Source: Pithys albifrons albifrons (taxonomy: Eukaryota > Chordata > Aves > Passeriformes > Thamnophilidae). From it: 64,000 bases of DNA. Location of the stretch: contig NC_092459.1 of the NCBI RefSeq assembly GCF_047495875.1, positions 20,817,795 through 20,881,794 of the forward strand. The letters run 5' to 3'. The translations under genes were made by a program, and so were the position numbers. Numbering within the stretch: position 1 is the stretch's first letter; each line of letters starts with the position of its first letter. Positions 62,200-64,000 of the stretch are shown here, piece by piece. Below the pieces are notes generated by a model. The model did no database searches and was not told where the DNA came from. It saw only the letters and a program-made list of their open reading frames with translations.

Positions 62200-62520
62200 T
62201 ACAGCTTCTTCAAAAGGGGAAGAGGAGAGGCAAGTACTGATCTCTTCTCTCTGGTGACCAGTCACAGGAGCTGAAGGAATAGCCTGAAGTTGTGTCAGGA
62301 GAGGTTTGGGCTGTATATTAGAAAAAGGTTCTTCACCCAGAGGGTGGCTGGACACTGCAACAGGCTCCTCAGGGAAGTGGTCACGGCACAAAGCCTGGCA
62401 GTTCAAGAAGCATTTGAATGATGTTCCTAGTGGGATTCTTGGGTCCATCCTGTGCAGGCCAAGGAGCTGGGCATCAGTGATCCTTGTGGGTCCCTTCCAA
62501 TTCGGGATATTCTATGATTC
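62200..62520 (+). mobile_element. CR1 LINE 3' fragment, forward
   Basis: About 320 bp: the end of ORF2 (TTCTTCACCCAGAGGGTGGC and CTCCTCAGGGAAGTGGTC blocks) and the 3' UTR ending GATATTCTATGATTCTAATT. It is of the GACCAGTCACAGG/GATCCTTGTGGGTCCC type, like the reverse copy at 921. It is moderately diverged with no open frame of length. Confidence 0.93.
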
Positions 62521-63681
62521 TAATTTGTCATGAGACAGTAGACTCACTGACATCTTATTCAAACATGTCTGCATGCAGTGCCAAGGGTCATCCTCACACA
62601 TGTCAGGAATTCATCTTTTCTGTTTCAATAAATTCCGTTTTGGCTAGTTTTTTATAGCTTCTTTTTCTAAGGAGAAGTGTAGGTTGAAAATGAAATGCTG
62701 CACTCAGACTGCCCATGAGGACAAATAATTCTTCATTTTACCAGCAGTAATCAGACATTTGGTGTGTCTGCAAGAATGGTTTAGTAATGTCATTGTGATT
62801 GCTGTTGAAACTACAGTAGAAGACAGGTGATGTAAAGACCATAAAAATGATAAGATAATTCTTTAAGGTAACATAAAACGCCCCAACATCCAATGTTGTC
62901 ACAGAAGCTGAATTTTGGACGGAACAAAATGACAGTTGTTGAAAACTGCCCTTGTCAAAGAGTCAAAATAGCAATCAGCTTGAAGCTCAATTTAAAAGGT
63001 ATTCAGGCAAGGAATGTTGCTTTGAAAACAGAGAAAAGTCACATCAGAAAATGAGAGAGGGGGAAAGAAGAAGAGTTTCACTAAAGTAAGTCTCTTACAA
63101 AGGTGAAATGTTCTGGGATTTCTTAGTAGATACAATTTCCTTGAATTTAATACTGCTTTCACCACAGCAATAAAGGACATGGCAATATGTTTCAGTTAAA
63201 ATTCTTTGGAAAAGAGCATTCTTAATTTCAACTCTAAGTTATTACATAAGTATAAATATAGAGATAAATAATAAATATGTGCGTATATACACATTTATAT
63301 TTAAACATATGTATATGCAGAGTAAAAAGTATTTGACATTTTTTCATAAATATTCTGTAGTGTAAAGACAGAGATTAACTACCAAGTTATTTGTAACATT
63401 TTAGAGTATTTCAGCATAAAAAAACCATGTAACTAGGAGTTTGCTTTCTCACATACAGCATTTGTTACTAAGGACATTTCACAAAATTTAGCAAATTAAG
63501 ACTCATTTAATTCTGTAATTTAATAATGAAAAAGTGCTATTTTAAAATATCAAATCTCATACCTGTTTCTTCTTACTTTACTAGTCAAAATAAAATATCA
63601 TAATTCTCCCTTTTTTACCAAAAGACTAAAGAGATTTATAAATTTCATTCTATTTAACATACTGTCAACAGAATTGCTTTC
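62521..63681. other. Unique AT-rich non-coding sequence
   Basis: No gene or element seen. The last five bases, CTTTC (63677-63681), are the presumed left copy of the target site of the following LTR. Confidence 0.55.
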
Positions 63682-64000
63682 TGTTATGGGTTCACCTAGG
63701 TGGGCCTAGATTTGGGCTCTGAAGTTTGGACTAGACCGAAGCTGCCAGCTGACTTGAGCTGGGCTGAGCTAACAGCTGACCTCTTCTAGCCCGTAATTTT
63801 ATATTCCATACCACATTATGACATCATCTCCAGGGAAGTAGGAACCAGTGTGGGAGTGGTTAAGGCTGTCGCTTCTCAGCCCTCCTCTTGGGAGGACGCA
63901 TGATGCTGTCCCAGGGGGGATGGAGAGGACCAGGCCCACCACTGGCTCACAGGGTACCTCAGGAAAGTAAAATGTGTTGTTCTGGGTCTCTCCTTTCTGC
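63682..64000 (+). mobile_element. LTR (same family as 11835-12451), cut by window end
   Basis: Begins TGTTATGGGTTCACC and follows the minus-strand LTR at 11835-12451 closely for its whole visible length (about 319 of some 617 bp), with scattered substitutions and small indels. The block containing ATF/CREB-like TGACATCA (63819-63826) is shared. Whether this is a solo LTR or the 5' LTR of a longer provirus cannot be told, because the right half lies outside the window. If solo, CTTTC should recur directly after its TG...CA end. Confidence 0.9.

Noticed and set aside
1..64000. CRISPR arrays, tRNA/rRNA genes, bacterial operons, proviral internal coding regions
   Set aside because: Looked for and not seen. 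There are no regularly spaced repeats with unique spacers, no cloverleaf-like segments I could support, and the LTRs within the window have no flanking gag-pol-env-like sequence.

Overview
The window is vertebrate, almost certainly avian, non-coding DNA: AT-rich and gene-poor, with long stretches of unique sequence broken by retrotransposons. The best evidence for a bird is about ten CR1 (chicken repeat 1) LINE fragments. Most of those with a preserved 3' end finish in the CR1-type ATTCTATGATTCTATG-like octamer, and several keep recognisable pieces of the CR1 reverse transcriptase (RT). There are also solo long terminal repeats (LTRs) of endogenous retroviruses with TG...CA-type ends and short target-site duplications (TSDs). 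I see no operons, CRISPR arrays, rRNA or tRNA genes, and no protein-coding gene I can name. The window is probably an intergenic desert or a very large intron on a bird chromosome; the species cannot be told from this sequence.

Layout. 1-5.1 kb: unique DNA, a reverse-strand CR1 (921-1658) and a forward CR1 (4706-5119). 7.4-7.8 kb: two short, splice-site-bounded, phase-compatible open segments, the only hint of a host exon. 10.9-14.9 kb: an LTR cluster with three solo LTRs (10895-11309 with a 6-bp TSD; 11835-12451 on the minus strand with a 5-bp TSD; 14275-14903 with a 5-bp TSD). 17.4-22.7 kb: a CR1, an LTR-like 3' half and a CR1 tail. 26.2-27.0 kb: a 49-bp tandem duplication, then a GAA tract of more than 500 bp with about 79 uninterrupted units. 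28.8 kb: a G-run cluster able to form G-quadruplexes. 27-35 kb: otherwise unique. 35.4-38.0 kb: two CR1 copies. 38-52.6 kb: a long unique stretch. 52.6-58.5 kb: a perfect 29-bp duplication, a CR1 copy whose RT 3' half is open except for one amber codon, and two CR1 copies head to tail. 61.6-62.5 kb: CR1 tails and microsatellites. From 63682 to the window end: the first half of a second copy of the LTR family at 11835, in the opposite orientation.

No genes work together here. What can be read is insertion and decay history: at least three CR1 lineages, at least three or four LTR families, recombination of proviruses to solo LTRs, a microhomology-type deletion inside a CR1, and recent tandem slippage events. 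I found no undescribed biological system. The items most worth checking are the shared 5' truncation of two near-identical CR1 copies, the long GAA tract, the inverted LTR pair and the possible exon pair at 7.4-7.7 kb.
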